From positions 9,095,284-9,159,283 of the forward strand of contig CM034536.1 of NCBI GenBank assembly GCA_020002185.1: a stretch of DNA of 64,000 nucleotides, read 5' to 3'. This DNA comes from Paraescarpia echinospica. Its lineage: Eukaryota > Annelida > Polychaeta > Sabellida > Siboglinidae. How positions within the stretch are numbered: the first letter of the stretch is position 1; each line of letters begins with the position of its first letter. The position numbers and the translations under genes are program-made. The notes beneath the pieces were generated by a model that did no database searches, was not told the origin of the DNA, and was given only the letters and a program-made list of their open reading frames with translations. Below are positions 1 through 12,590 of the stretch, one piece after another.

Positions 1-2927
1 TATTACGAAATGGTGTTATTGCGACAAATTAAATGGAACCAGCAAGAATATGATTAAGTTCGTCCCGTTTTCTTAATGGAAAAAGCATCATGGGAAATTT
101 TGTTCCAGCAACTTAAAACAATGTCACTGAAGATGATAATGAAAATGCATATTCGGCGCTAAATTCAGCCAAACGCAGAACTATATACAGAGAACAACAA
201 ATGTTCGTCTTTTGCAACGGCCGACGCAACAGCCAGTACACATCTCGCCAGATGAACAATAACGTTTCGCGCCACATCATAACATTTATTGAAACTAGTT
301 GTGAATAAAGCAGTCGCACGAATGCAAACTCGCTAAATCGCAATGTATATAATAAAAACACGACATTGCAACTGCACACACAGACGCAACGATGCTACAA
401 CATCTTTGACTTTGGTCGGGGCCGCTCGACGTCTCGAAAGTCAAACAACAATAAAATCTATCAGGTAAACTGCTCGCTTGTAGTAATAATAGTTCGTTTG
501 ACACAACGAATCTTACCATGCTTAGGTTTACCCCTAATTGCCTTCTCGTCCCTCCAAAGTTGCGCCGTTGCAATCATCGTTGAAGATACCGTCGATTCGC
601 TGCAGAAGGCTGCTTCTTCCTTGAGACGGAGTCGTTAATTGAAACGCTTGCTCCCCGTCGGCGCTTATTATAAACCCGGCGCGACCTCAGATCCCTCGCT
701 CACTCACTCCACGCGTAATAAACAGCGCCGATCGGCTGTACTGCGGTCTACATCGTGACCTCATGCACCCCTAGTATTACGTGGGCTGACCCCGGCGTGT
801 AAGGCCGGTAAACAGCCAATAATTGTGGTCAACGCTGACTGGACACTGCCGGTCGCCATGGAAATGGACAGCACTAGATAGTTCGCCCACGTCCGGTTCA
901 TGAATAGAGCGTTCGCTTAATGAGACGACTCACTCGTTTATATTGCGTCAGAGATGGCGGCTGGACAACGAAGACGTCGAGTTGTCAAGGTGACTGCGTC
1001 TGTTTTCTTCGATTTGATTAAATCCGAACCAGTTGCAGTTGCCCGAGTCAACGCACACGAAAGCATTCTAATGTTGAATGAGTTTACTAAAAACAGAAGC
1101 TATTCCGAACAAAGTTCGCAGATCCTACATCAGATATACAATCGTGCTTAATGTAGACATATCCTACATTATTACTAAATAATTATTACTAAATAATAAT
1201 GGAAATAATATTAAAATAAAGTCGACTGCGTCGACAAGTACGCTTTGAACAAATGTTATTCTGGTTGGAGTTTGAGGGTAACAACTAATTTATCAAATAC
1301 ATACGTTTCTAGATAGCAATAACAATTACGTCATTTTCAAAATTACAACAACGAAAAATACCAGTCCCTATTATTATACTTAATCACACTTCTATCACGT
1401 AATAATGTCCATGTAAGTATTACGCCATTAGCGACGCAATAACAATAGTCTGACTTCTCGTCCCTCCAAGTTAGATAGAAAATTTGTATGCAAATTATAA
1501 GCTAAAAACGTGATAAAAACAACACGAATCTATAATATAAAACGAAATATGAGAAAGCATTTATTTATTGACGTTATGGTATAATTAACAAGAGCGTTTG
1601 AAAATGTCCATTCGTAGTAGGTATATAGTTACTATAGGTTACAATCGAAGTGGAAATAATGGTCGACAGTCGGAAGGCTTTGTATTCATTTCTATGTCGG
1701 GAAACAACACCCAACCTTGGCCACGTCTGTTGAGGCTCTGCTCAGATATTCACTATGTGACTGGACCACTGGATGTTTGAAACCAACTGGTTATAACCAT
1801 TAATTTATCAAATAGCTAGACCATTAATACGTGTATTAATATCCAAACATCCGTCGCATCTTCTTTTATACTCCTGTTCGTACAAGTTATAACTAATACA
1901 ATAAAAAAGAAACCGTCGATCGGCCAACATCGTATCGGGTTCCAGTATATTTGTGTATTTCAAGTTTTACACCATTGACACTGGTGAAAATGGGAATTAA
2001 ACTTATATGTGAACGCCTCCCAACGCAAACGTTACAAACAAGTCAAAACGCCTAATATTAGCAACCTATACGTATACAACTGGAAAACGTAAAAAGGCAT
2101 ACAATCACGAACAAACGAGATAAATAGCAAAACACGAAACACCACAATTTACAAAAGAAAAAATGGGTCAACAGGCCTTGAAGTCCTTTGGACTTTATTG
2201 TGAATTTGTAAATATTAATGAAATGTTTTGGTGAATCATACAGATCATTAAGGGTTATGATGGAAATAAAATATTGACATGTTTAGTGGAGACTATATGC
2301 ATGCCAGTGAAGAAACACCTGGAAATAAATTATTTGAGTATACCGTTTCGTGAAGATTGTATATATTAGTTATAATACTCTGCTATTTAGGCCGATTTCC
2401 AGTGGTTGTGGAAACCTTGCAGGAGAGTTGGTGAGCTGCAATCTCGCATGTAGCACAATTAAAGGTTGTTAAAAAATGTACACACATTTTTTGTTCTTAT
2501 TTTGCCCCTACCACCCTCTCCAGAATGGAAAGAAGAAAGAGATGAACTATAATAAAACTTTATTTTTTCACAAGGTACATGTATGTACATACTGTGCATT
2601 TTGACTTAAAAACAGTAGCAATTAATGACATAATACTGATTGAATTGGAGTGAAGTAATAGCTGCAACATGTATAGTAAACATCTTAATAACATTCCTTA
2701 TAATTTAGGCTAAATATGCTTTAACCTCTTCGAGTATACCTAAGTTATTTTATTTTATATATTATTTTATACCTAGTTATTTGATTTTAATCCTAGATCT
2801 TATCGTTACATTGCATTGATAATTATGTATATTGCTGTTTTAAAGTATGTCAGGTTCTGCCAGTGCAGTAGGGATTCCCATTACACATTATAGTTACAGC
2901 CCACATGGAGGCATTCAGTTTGACACT
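1..2927. other. AT-rich intergenic sequence, no recognised gene
   Basis: No conserved coding sequence, RNA gene or repeat family is recognised here. A more CpG-rich stretch at about 640-960 has a TATA-like TATTATAAA near 666-674. A 65-codon ORF at 954-1151 opens with ATGGCGGC and runs into an Arg-rich start, but it resembles nothing I know and has no supporting splice structure. Short ATT/AAT-rich tracts lie near 1165-1200. Confidence 0.5.
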
Positions 2928-3384
2928 GGGACAATGGCAAACAGTGAGCTGAAGGCTAGTCCAATACACAGATTTACAGCTGGTCGCCCAACTCAGCAAC
3001 CCCAGTGATCAGGGCAAAGTCCACTATCCAGTTATAAATATACATCAGTGGCTGCAGGAGGCAGCAGTAGATAAATAGCATGGACATTTTGCATTTTTGG
3101 GGGCCCTGAGGTGCCCGCAGAATGATTCAATTAATTACAGATTTCTTGTGATAGTATCCTAAGATATATATATGCAAAATTAGAGAAAAAGTTACTGAAT
3201 AGGTTTTGAAAAAATAGGCACAATGTGAAAACTTACCAATTTCGGGGCCCTTAGAATTATTCAATCAAATACAGAGTTCTCGTGCATAGTGGCAGTACCC
3301 TAAGATATGTCTATGCTAAATTAGAAAAAAAGTTGCTGAACGGTTTCTGAGATATGGCAGCTAACGGCGCATGGCGGACGTAGA
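2928..3384 (+). repeat. Dispersed repeat family A, copy 1
   Basis: This stretch matches 9301-9722 in the same orientation. Shared landmarks are the CAAAGTCCACTATCC-type segment, the TTCGGGGCCCTTAGAAT segment and the TCTCGTGCATAGTGGCAGT segment. Inside each copy a unit of about 140 bp (GGGGCCC..AGAATGATTCAAT..CTAAGA..AAAAAGTTACTGAA) occurs twice in tandem, so the family has an internal duplication. It has no ORF and no clear terminal repeats. It may be a nonautonomous element or a LINE 3' region. Edges are approximate. Confidence 0.7.
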
Positions 3385-6300
3385 GTGATGGCATAAGTCC
3401 ACTGGACCTTCGGCCCAAAGGACTAAAAAAACGATAATTGTTTAAGGGCTGCTTTGCTAACTGACATTTACTCATTTTGGTGTGTCGTTGTTTTCTTTTG
3501 TTTCACAAGTAATTGACGAAATAATACAAACCAACATACCATGACAACAGATATGTTAAAGAAGTATTGACTATAACTATTTAATTACGTTTCCTCATCG
3601 GTTTATTTGTATTGACAAGTAACGAAAGACAACCGGATGAACGGGTAATGTTTGCTTAGCTAACAACAGAAGGAAACATTCGCTATGCAAATGCCATAAC
3701 ATTTTGGTCATGCGCCAGTTACACGTATGAGTAACATGTTGACGTGCCGCCAATAAACGGAATTTAGTGCGTGGGGGCGAGCAATTATACTCTACCATTA
3801 ATTAATTAAGAGCAGTGACTAACTGTTTGTGATTCTTGTTTTGCGCGGATGATTATTCATATGCGACACCCACGCGCCCACCCCAAATTCAACCCTGACG
3901 CGGGTCACAGCGGAGTTGCAGTTACCCCGCGGCACCGTGGCCCGACGAAGCATCCGAAACGGACAGACCAGAACTATTTCGGGAGATCGCTTGACCAGTT
4001 TATTTTGACCCGCCGCTGACCTGCCGTTGCGTCACAGAGACCGGATTCCATCCGCTGGCCTGCCGTCACGCGCGGCGTGAGGGGCGTGGCTTGTCAGGGG
4101 CGTGGCGTCATAGTATAGCACACGGGAAACCGTAGTGAAAGGTACGTTCACGGGGTTCAACCGGCTTTGTTTAGACGGCCGAGCTCGTACTATGGCCTAC
4201 TTTCTGAACACGGCATTAGCGAAAAGTAAATAGGCCACATTGCAGCCGGGTAATCCATACGACTGTAATGCGTCAAAGCAATACCATTCTTTAAACTATT
4301 TTAAAGAAACATGTGGACCCACCTTTCGTCACTTTAGTTTATTTAGTTATATTTGATTTGTGGTGAACTAACAATGATGCATCCTACGAGTTGCAATGTA
4401 ATCAGGAACACATAAGCCACGTATGTTAATGTGTAGCGTGACCCCAAAGTGCGTAATTTGTCTTTAAATCGATACTATCTAAAGGTGTATTTCGGAAGCA
4501 AAATCCGGCTTTAAACCGACAGAAACCACAGTACAACCGCAATTATATGTCATGATGACCAGGAACACATATAAATAATAAACAACTCAGGGTAGCCGAT
4601 TTGAAATAGATGTCGCTTCAGTAAAAAAAATATGAAAAAATACTGATATTGCTTCATTGGTTCTAAACAAATACTAACGCATATATCAGCTTAGATATTA
4701 TAATACATGTACCACGTGAACGACTGGTTGCCGTCGCTTGACACCCTTACGAAGTCACGCCAAAGTCAATCAACTATAAGTTCCGACTGAGAACCAATAC
4801 AATATACATATCTATCAATGTAACTTTCGTAGTTCACCAAACCAGTACTGTTTACCAACGAAAACCAACGTCAAATACGTTAAAAATATCATGAAAAACA
4901 GAGTCAGGCCCAATACAAATTAAATACGAAGCCTATGGACATTGCGCACTGTCAGATGATTTTAAGAAATTAGAATTGCGTCGCAGCAGTAAAATTGTAC
5001 GAAACTGCCCGCACTCTAGAGACGTGAGGTCATTTGCTTGACCATCGCAGCGGTCAGCGCGTGCAGGCCTGACCAGCTGACGCCGGGGTCAACTCAAGAG
5101 TCCACGTCTCGCTGTTTAGCCTCGCGTCGACAGAGCCGTGAACTGTTGAACCCGACACAAGTAACTGGAAGCGAGAGCCACGCACACGCACGCACACATA
5201 CGCGCACCTACGCGCAGACGTGCACCCAACAGAGTTCACGCACCCAGTAGGGTTCAATCAGACACGTTCTGCAAAACGTGACTCCAAACGTGCCTTGATA
5301 GTAATGTATTCATAAACGTGTATAGCATATTTAAAATAAACAAACGAACAAACAAACATATAATATGCTTTAATGTATAATACAAGATCATCTGACATTA
5401 CATACACATTGTATTGCACACACACACACGCACGCACGTGCGCGCCCATGGTTTATAAGTCTGTCTGTCGTCCGTCATCTGTCTAGCTATCTATTTGTTT
5501 GTTTCTCTGTCTGTTTCTCTGTATATTTGTATGTCTGTGTGTCTGTCTGCCTGTATGCATAGGCCCCACATGTATGTACACATGCATGTATGCATGTATG
5601 TACACCCCGTCTACATTTATGACATGCGTGTATATAAAATTAATACACCAGTATAGCTGCCGTCACAGAGTCCGGCCTGTGTTGGGGCCAGGTGTCGTTA
5701 GACGTGTCACTGGCCACGCAAGTCGTCAGTGTCCGTGTCTCTTATCGATCAATGATTACGTCGAAACTGACAGGCGGTTCACACGTGACGTACTCGCCGG
5801 GGTCAAACGTACACATCGTCTGCGCCTTGTCCACACCACCTACATTCCACTACCTTGCTCGTAGAATTAGTCGTAGTTATTATAAAGAAAACAAGTAGGC
5901 ACCATGCACGTTTCATCATCAGGTAAAATGTAGCTATAATATTCCATAGCCGCTATTATTAGCAATTAAATAGTTGCCAGTTCGTGATTAGTGATATCCG
6001 CTGATTCTCGCCCGACATTTGGCACGCGTACGACACGTATTTTAATGTAAACAATTAATACATGCATTTTTGGTTTATATGCAAATGTGACGAATAAATG
6101 TGACATTCTCCTTTAGACAAAGTAAAATAAAAGTTAAAATAAAGCTAGGTTCCTGTTCATTTTATAACACGGATTCCACCGGACTCGGCATAGATTATCA
6201 CCCATTAGATATAAAATTTCTTAAATTAGTATAACTCTGTGTACGTTGGTGTGTATGCGATAGGTATGCATGTTTGGTGCAACCAAAAACAGTTTCAGGT

Positions 6301-6467
6301 TCGTTGAATTTGAGGTTTAGCTTGACTAGTTTGTGTATTATCTTTAAAAGAAAATAGTTAATGTTTCGGTGGGTATCGTCAGTGTCAATTGTATTCGTAT
6401 TATTCGGAACAAACTAAATCGTAAAAAAGTACAACGATTTTCACTGATTAACTTTTATAACTGTTTA
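3385..6467. other. No recognised gene; includes a CpG/GC-box-rich patch
   Basis: No gene or RNA is recognised. Between 3850 and 4130 the sequence becomes CpG-rich and carries two copies of GGGGCGTGGC about 20 bp apart near 4080-4110, followed by a TATA-like ATAGTATAG. This could be a promoter, but no exon follows that I can support. CA/CG-rich short tracts lie at 5175-5215 and 5416-5440. The ORFs here are short and compositionally simple. Confidence 0.4.
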
Positions 6468-7395
6468 ACATTGGAACACTAAATGTGTGTGATATTGGAA
6501 CACTAAATGTGTGTGATATTGGAACACTAAATGTGTGATATTGGATCACTAAATGTGTGTGACATTGGATCACTAAATGTGCGTGACATTGGAACACTAA
6601 ATGTGCGTGACATTGGAACACTAAATGTGTGTGACATTGGAACACTAAATGTGTGTGACATTGGAACACTAAATGTGTGTGACATTGGAACACTAAATGT
6701 GTGTGACATTGGAACACTAAATGTGTGTGACATTTGAACACTAAATGTGTGTGACATTGGAACACTAAATGTGTGTGACATTTGAACACTAAATGTGTGT
6801 GACATTGGAACACTAAATGTGTATGACATTGGAACACTAAATGTGTGTGACATTGGAACACTAAATGTGTGTGATATTGGATCACTAAATGTGTGTGACA
6901 TTGGATCACTAAATGTGCGTGACATTGGAACACTAAATGTGTGTGATATTGGATCACTAAATGTGTGAGACATTGGAACACTAAATGTGTGTGACATTGG
7001 AACACTAAAAGTGTGTGACATTGGAACACTAAATGTGTGTTATAGTGGATCACTAAATGTGTGTGACATTGGAACACTAAATGTGTGTGACATTGGAACA
7101 CTAAATGTGTGTTATAGTGGATCACTAAATGTGTGTGACATTGGAACACTAAATGTGTGTGACATTGGAACACTAAATGGGTGTTATAGTGGATCACTAA
7201 ATGTGTGTGACATTGGAACACTAAATGTGTGTGACATTGGAACACTAAATGTGTGTGATATTGGAACACTAAATGTGTGTGACATTGGAACATTAAATGT
7301 GTGTTATAGTGGATCACTAAATGTGTGTGACATTGGAATACTAAATGTGTGTGACATTGGAACACTAAATGTGTGTGACATTGGAACACTAAATG
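6468..7395. repeat. 24-bp minisatellite, about 38 copies
   Basis: The unit is close to ATTGGAACACTAAATGTGTG plus TGAC (24 bp). Copies differ by a few substitutions: GGAACACT or GGATCACT, GACATT, GATATT or TATAGT. Variant units recur in a higher-order pattern, for example TATAGTGGATCACT near 7033, 7105, 7189 and 7309. Because 24 is a multiple of three, the array stays open in several frames and gives long spurious ORFs of HTHLVFQC-type octapeptides. One unit near 6530 is 2 bp short and shifts the frame. I see no reason to call it coding. Confidence 0.97.
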
Positions 7396-8888
7396 TATTG
7401 GTTTCGTTGACATATCGGTTAGTTAAACATATTGTGCATACAAAACGGGTTGGGTCTAAAATCGTAATCTATCATCTCGTAATATTTTTTTTAATACACG
7501 ATCTGACGATGAATTAAAATATGATAGTTTGACTATATGTCGCATTGCTACATTCTATGTAAAGATAGACCAATAAATGTTTCGTTTTTTCACTGGACGT
7601 ATTATTGGTCTGTCCAATTTCACAGGTAAATAATTTCTGAATTACATATACTATAGCAATAAATATCACAATACGTAAGTATATAATAATTAATTTGGAT
7701 GCACGTTGAAATGACAAAGATAATAAGCCCCTATATGCATTATACTGTTGCAAACCCTGTATCCTATTGCGTCAAACAATATGGAAGGCCCTATTACAAT
7801 AAAAGATCGCTTTCTTTAATTTTTAATCGCTTGAATTGTGGAGATTAAAACCAGATAGTGTTAACAATAACTTAGGTTTGCATGCATTGCTTGTACGGAC
7901 GCCTTCAGCAACTTGCACCTATTGATAATTCCCGGTGTTTGTGTAAACAAGAAACGCTATAAATATGCTAGTGTAGCGTCGTCGAATGTCTGAACTGCGG
8001 CCTGGTTTTCCGAGTTCACCAAATATTCCAACGCAGACGATCCGAATATATAACCAGCATCAACTCGTTCGTCCCGCACCCCACCATATCATGTCGCCAC
8101 GCCCATCTGTCAATTATCGGGTCACATGTTGCTACGTCATTTCGCTCCATTTCTCAAGTAACAAATCCACGTTTAAACCCTTGAAGACGCCCGGCAAATG
8201 CATTCCATTGCCGGGAATGAAAAAACGTTCGAAAGTATTATCAGTTTACGTGATGCCTCATAGTAAATAGTGCACCAAACCAAAACAAGCTCGGTTTATA
8301 CATTTGGAGAAGACGCCCACTGCTTGAGCGGAGGGCGTATCATTCATGCGGACCTGACTCATTGCCATGAAAAGGGGCGACAGGTTGCGTGCCTCGATCG
8401 AGGCCAGAGTACAGTCTGCCGATAATGTATATTAGCCCAGTAACGATCTAGCGGGATGGTTCTGGCGAGATACCCTTGACTGCTGCCTGACCTGACGGGC
8501 TACTATGACTTACGTAATGTTGACTGGCGTTCGCTGGCTGGCATTCGCTGAACGCCGGACCTTTTATGTCGCTATTTCTACGCGCTCTTGCGCTCGTTCT
8601 ATTTCATCAATGCAAACTACATCTCACATTTCGCGATGTCTAGTGAACATGTGCACGACACGTTTAAATGCTATATTGCCGAATACTAAACGACATAACG
8701 CTTGTTGGTATGTTTACTCGTACGCCTAAGTACACAAACAACACGCCGTATTCAGTGTTGTCGTATTCAATGTTTAAAGGTCTAAGCTGTTCACTTGAAT
8801 AAAAGAAAAATTAAAAACTACTTTTGTTAGAGATATCTATAGTAATGAATTACGCCTAAAATGTTGTTTTACGACAATAGAGACCATT
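7396..8888. other. No recognised gene; isolated TATA box
   Basis: A canonical TATAAATA lies at 7958-7965. A 94-codon ORF starts only about 20 bp downstream, at 7986, too close to be read from that TATA. Its product (Pro- and His-containing, to 8270) resembles nothing I know. No splice-supported exon is seen in the remainder. Confidence 0.35.
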
Positions 8889-8935
8889 GTACGCTTCATG
8901 AAACCGGCCCCAAGGGCCGGTTTCATGAAGCGTAC
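8889..8935. repeat. Perfect 22-bp inverted repeat with 3-nt loop
   Basis: The arms 8889-8910 and 8914-8935 are exact reverse complements (GTACGCTTCATGAAACCGGC..) around the loop CAA. The right arm is the left terminus of the MITE at 8914-9070. The left arm is the same terminus in the opposite orientation. The palindrome therefore looks like two element ends meeting head to head across a shared CAA target site. Confidence 0.95.
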
Positions 8936-9070
8936 TTAAAGTTACGCAACTACTTAGCGTCACGTGTTTGCGTAAACTCCTATGTTCGCTTATATTAAAA
9001 AATCACGTCATTTACTAAGACAATCATCTTAGCGTTAAGAACGTTCTTAGCCGCTTCATGAAACCGGCCC
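8914..9070. mobile_element. 157-bp MITE with 19-bp TIRs and CAA target duplication
   Basis: The terminal inverted repeats are perfect over 19 bp: GGGCCGGTTTCATGAAGCG on the left and its reverse complement ending at 9070. CAA flanks it on both sides (8911-8913 and 9071-9073), a 3-bp target-site duplication. The interior is AT-rich and noncoding, with a sub-terminal palindrome TTAAGAACGTTCTTA. A GGG start plus a 3-bp duplication recalls PIF/Harbinger-type MITEs, but CAA is not the usual TWA target, so the superfamily is left open. Confidence 0.85.
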
Positions 9071-9300
9071 CAAGCGATTAAGAGGAGATGAAATAGAAGT
9101 GTTCTTAAAATATTGAATGGTTATAAAAATATATAATTATAAATAGTCTTTTCTCAGCTAAGAAGGATATTGAAGGACTAAAGGGCGTGAAGTAATATTG
9201 GTGAAAGAACAGTGTAGATTAGATATAACAAAGTATTCATTTCGCAGAGGACTGAACATCAATGGAACTTACTGTCTGCTGATTGTGTGCATTGGTGCTA

Positions 9301-9722
9301 GCAGCAATGGTAGGCAGTGAACCGAGGCACAGACTTACATCATAATCTCTGACAACCGACCGCTCCACTCAGCCACCCCAGTAATAGAGATAGGGCGAAG
9401 TCCACTATCCAATTATAAGTAGAGATCAGTGGCCCAGGCTAAGCAGGAGGCTTCCAGCAGTAGGGAAACAGCAGGGAAAAATTACTATTTTGGGGGGCTC
9501 TTAGAATGATTCAATCAAATACATATTTCTTGTGTATAGTGGCATTACCACATGAAATGTCTATGCAAAATCAGAGAAAAAAGTTACTGAAGTTTTTTGA
9601 AAAAAATAGACAAAATGTGAAAATTTACCAATTTCGGGGGCCCTTAGAATGATTCAATCAAATGATTTCTCGTGCATAGTGGCAGTGCCCTAAGAAATCT
9701 GCAAACATGGCTGTGACGTAGG
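9301..9722 (+). repeat. Dispersed repeat family A, copy 2
   Basis: Direct-orientation counterpart of 2928-3384, with the same order of landmarks and the same internal duplication (TTTTGGGGGGCTCTTAGAAT, then TTTCGGGGGCCCTTAGAAT). The two copies differ at many positions, so they are old. No ORF. Confidence 0.7.
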
Positions 9723-10199
9723 TCTTGTTGCTGAACCAACGATGTCATATTGGATGTCACAAGCAATACTGGAATGTGTTTAATAAATATTTTTGTTGTC
9801 GGTGTATCTATTGTATTTAAGGTATGCTATACCAAATGTTGCACTTTTAGCCAACAGTGTTTGTTTGTTTAGTCTAATTCCATATAAGAAGCAATGACAC
9901 ATATCGGAACATCTCATGTAGGTATCTTAATTATCTTTACTAGCATATTGACCGCCCAGATGAGTTTCTACTAACAGCATTTTTATGTTTAACAATTTCG
10001 GCGGTCAACATATTACAAATATAATATATATATTCATTAGATAACACGATGTCATGATACCAAAACGATCACACTTTCTTTGTATATATGACGCCGGACG
10101 TTTCCACTACCTAAAGTGTGAAAAGTTATATGCAATGAAATTTGCAGATTCACATTACACTTATAGTAGTCATCGTGAATATGCATAGATGGTAAGAAT

Positions 10200-10307
<108 letters not shown>

Positions 10308-10359
10308 GACACATTAAAAGGCCCGGTCCTATTGGGAGAAGACCAACTTTAATTGTTTA

Positions 10360-10403
10360 TATATATAACTATATATAATCATATATATATATAGTTATAT
10401 ATA
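10360..10403. repeat. AT-rich inverted repeat
   Basis: Two 18-nt arms (10360-10377 and 10386-10403) are perfect reverse complements (..TATAACTATA.. / ..TATAGTTATA..) with an 8-nt loop. This could extrude as a cruciform or mark the end of a small element. Confidence 0.8.
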
Positions 10404-11444
10404 TAATTAGTTTAAATAGAAGCACTGGATTGAAATTAATACATGTCTATTGTTGCAGCTCTAAATTGATACATTTCACAACATAAAACCACCAAATCAT
10501 TCAATATACAAAACATTGTGTAGAAGAGGTGGAAATGAAATAAGCTGACCTAATAAACAGTTAAATTACTCAATCAGGTTCAATCTTCATTATATGAAAA
10601 CACTGAAAGATAATTAAGGCACACTGTCTGAATTTGCTGCAACCACCACAGGCTGACATCTTGATTAAAAAGGTGTATCTGTACGTATCTCGGGTAACGT
10701 ACAGCTGTTATCTCTTTTTATCCTCACATATGATGGTCTTAACACGAACTTCCAAGTTGTGCATTGAATGATAAGTGCTCTGTTTTACAAACAATCATAG
10801 AACAAAAAATATTTGTCTTTCCAAACCGTGTACCACGACCTGCATAACAAAATTAATATGATTGTTGTCAATATGCAGACGAAAGTCCTGCTGTATAATT
10901 TGCAAAGTTATGGAGACAGGGAGCTTCCGAAGCCAATTGCGATGTTTTGAACATTCTTGAATGGATAGAGAGAACAGGGACGCGTTTCTTGATGTGCGAA
11001 TAACAGATCAAATGTTACATTTTGTTAAACTGGTTGCGAGGCCGCCTTACATGTATTGCTACACGTATTTTCTTTCGCGAAATGCGAACATCACTATTCA
11101 AGCACTGTCGACGGTCAGTCGCGCACTTATTTACTTTGCTCTGCATAGTCATTACGTAACAAGTGGTCACCAGACGGTGTTGCGAGGTCGCGGGGGTCAA
11201 GCCCAGACTGCGGGGCAGTTAGAGAACCACAGGGACGCCAGTTGTATCCCCAGTTTGACCTTTTGTCGCTTCCCAATCCGCGCCGTCACGCATGGGCGAT
11301 TCGAAGGACGTCACGCGTGAATGTCTCCAAGCGTTAGTTTTTCGGGAAGGCTTATGCACTCGGGAACAAAGGGAATTAGGCAGCTAGCGTGACGGGGCTG
11401 GGATAGCCGCTTGCTACACTTGGTGTGCGGAGTGTTTTGCTCAC
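10404..11444. other. No recognised gene; enters a CpG-rich block
   Basis: No conserved coding sequence is seen. From about 11100 the sequence becomes CpG-rich and forms the downstream flank (on the minus strand) of the candidate exon at 11445-11664. The 119-codon ORF at 10961-11320 (+) shows no domain and overlaps a stop-free patch on the other strand. Confidence 0.4.
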
Positions 11445-11664
11445 CTTTTGGTTTCTTGCCGGAGGACCCGCCCGACGTTGAAGACTCCGCCCGGCAGGTG
11501 CTCACCTCTGCACCGGGCGGTGACGTGTCCATCGACATCATCGGATCGGGTGGCATCGAATACATCATCTGGCCGTACGGACCCGCCTCGCAATGGGGCG
11601 GCATCGACCCCGACGGGCCCTGTTGATCCCCGTCACGCCCCGTCTCGTCGTGTGGGAAATTCAT
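11445..11664 (-). CDS. Orphan candidate first coding exon, transcription-factor-like composition
   Basis: Read on the minus strand, an ATG at 11664-11662 opens 73 codons rich in Met, Pro, Ser and Gly. They include the segments MMYSMPPDPMMSMDTSPPG and, near the end, SSTSGGSSGKKPK. The reading frame then meets a consensus donor (AAAAG|GTGAGC) at 11445/11444, leaving phase 1. A second GTGAGC donor lies earlier in the exon, after the GAEV codons, and might give a shorter form. The low-complexity Met/Pro/Ser/Gly region ending in a basic GKKPK is typical of N-terminal regions of developmental transcription factors, but no DNA-binding domain is present, so no family can be named. It sits in a CpG-rich block of about 0.9 kb. 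The Kozak context is weak (T at -3). No matching downstream exon was found between 1 and 11.4 kb. Confidence 0.4.
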
Positions 11665-12590
11665 TCAATGTTACGCCACAAAAAGCGTCGTACTGTCGTC
11701 GCTGCTGCGTGTGTCCTGCCGTCGCCGGGTCGACGTTCTCATCCAGACCCGCGTCGTCGCTCGACTCTGTCGACTTCGAAAATTGTTTCGCAAGGACACG
11801 CCGAATCTTCTGGCTTGAGCCAGCCGCCAAATGACCCGGCCAGGCTGCAGTGATAAATACGGCCTTGCTGAATGACGTAACGCCGGACAACTGAAAGACA
11901 AGGCCACGGAGCGTACCACTGCGCCATGAGGGGTGGAGGGATGTTGCGTGCGGTTCTGCCACGTCTGACTGACCGCTGTTGACTGCAAATGACAGTGGTC
12001 AGATATTTGGCGATGACCGGACGTCTTATTGCCTAGTAGACGATAAGCCAAGCAATGCGGGGAACAAAACCACGTCTACAAAAATAGTCCAGTCGTACTC
12101 TTCTCTACCGCATGCAACACCTGTATTCCCATGATTAAAATGAAAATTATTGATTACTAAATTATGGACCTAAATTAGTAATAAAGGCAACGCCGTCAAT
12201 ATTATGTTGTATTCTAAGATTACTGACGTTGCTTTAATCCGTTCTCTCCTGTACTAACAAATCCTTGTATTACAATTATTATAACATGAACCCGTGATGA
12301 ATCAGCACATTAGCCTACTTTATAACTAATCAACTCAGTATTTTGACATTCATAAATTAAATACATCGGTTATTGAGTTTAAAGAAAAAAAAGTAAATAT
12401 AAATACATGGCACCCGGCTGAAAGATGGGTGTTGGATGCACGATACCTTCTAAATAAAGTCATATTAATATTCAAGTGATTTCTCTTAATTAAAAATGTT
12501 ATGCACGTATTTCAAGAATGCATAGACTATGTCGTGACACCAAACTACGTGGTGTCTTACCAAACCTCGTGCGGAGATAGCCTGATGGCA
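11665..12590. other. CpG-rich sequence upstream of the orphan exon, then AT-rich spacer
   Basis: The CpG-rich block continues to about 12050 and could hold the promoter and 5' leader of the minus-strand exon. The overlapping ORFs on both strands here (11633-12051) look like products of high CpG and GC content rather than conserved protein. From 12060 to 12590 the sequence is AT-rich with no recognised feature. Confidence 0.4.

Noticed and set aside
954..1151. 65-codon ORF starting MAAGQRRRRVVK
   Set aside because: Attractive start context but no family resemblance, no splice evidence and AT-rich random-looking C-terminal part.
6468..7395. CRISPR-like array
   Set aside because: The repeats are contiguous without unique spacers and the genome is clearly eukaryotic.
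6448..7517. Long ORFs of 164-321 codons on both strands over the 24-bp minisatellite
   Set aside because: They are open only because the unit length is a multiple of three. Several frames and both strands are open equally, and the peptide is pure repeat.
7986..8270. 94-codon ORF downstream of a TATAAATA box
   Set aside because: The ATG lies too close to the TATA box to be its transcript start, and no homology is recognisable.
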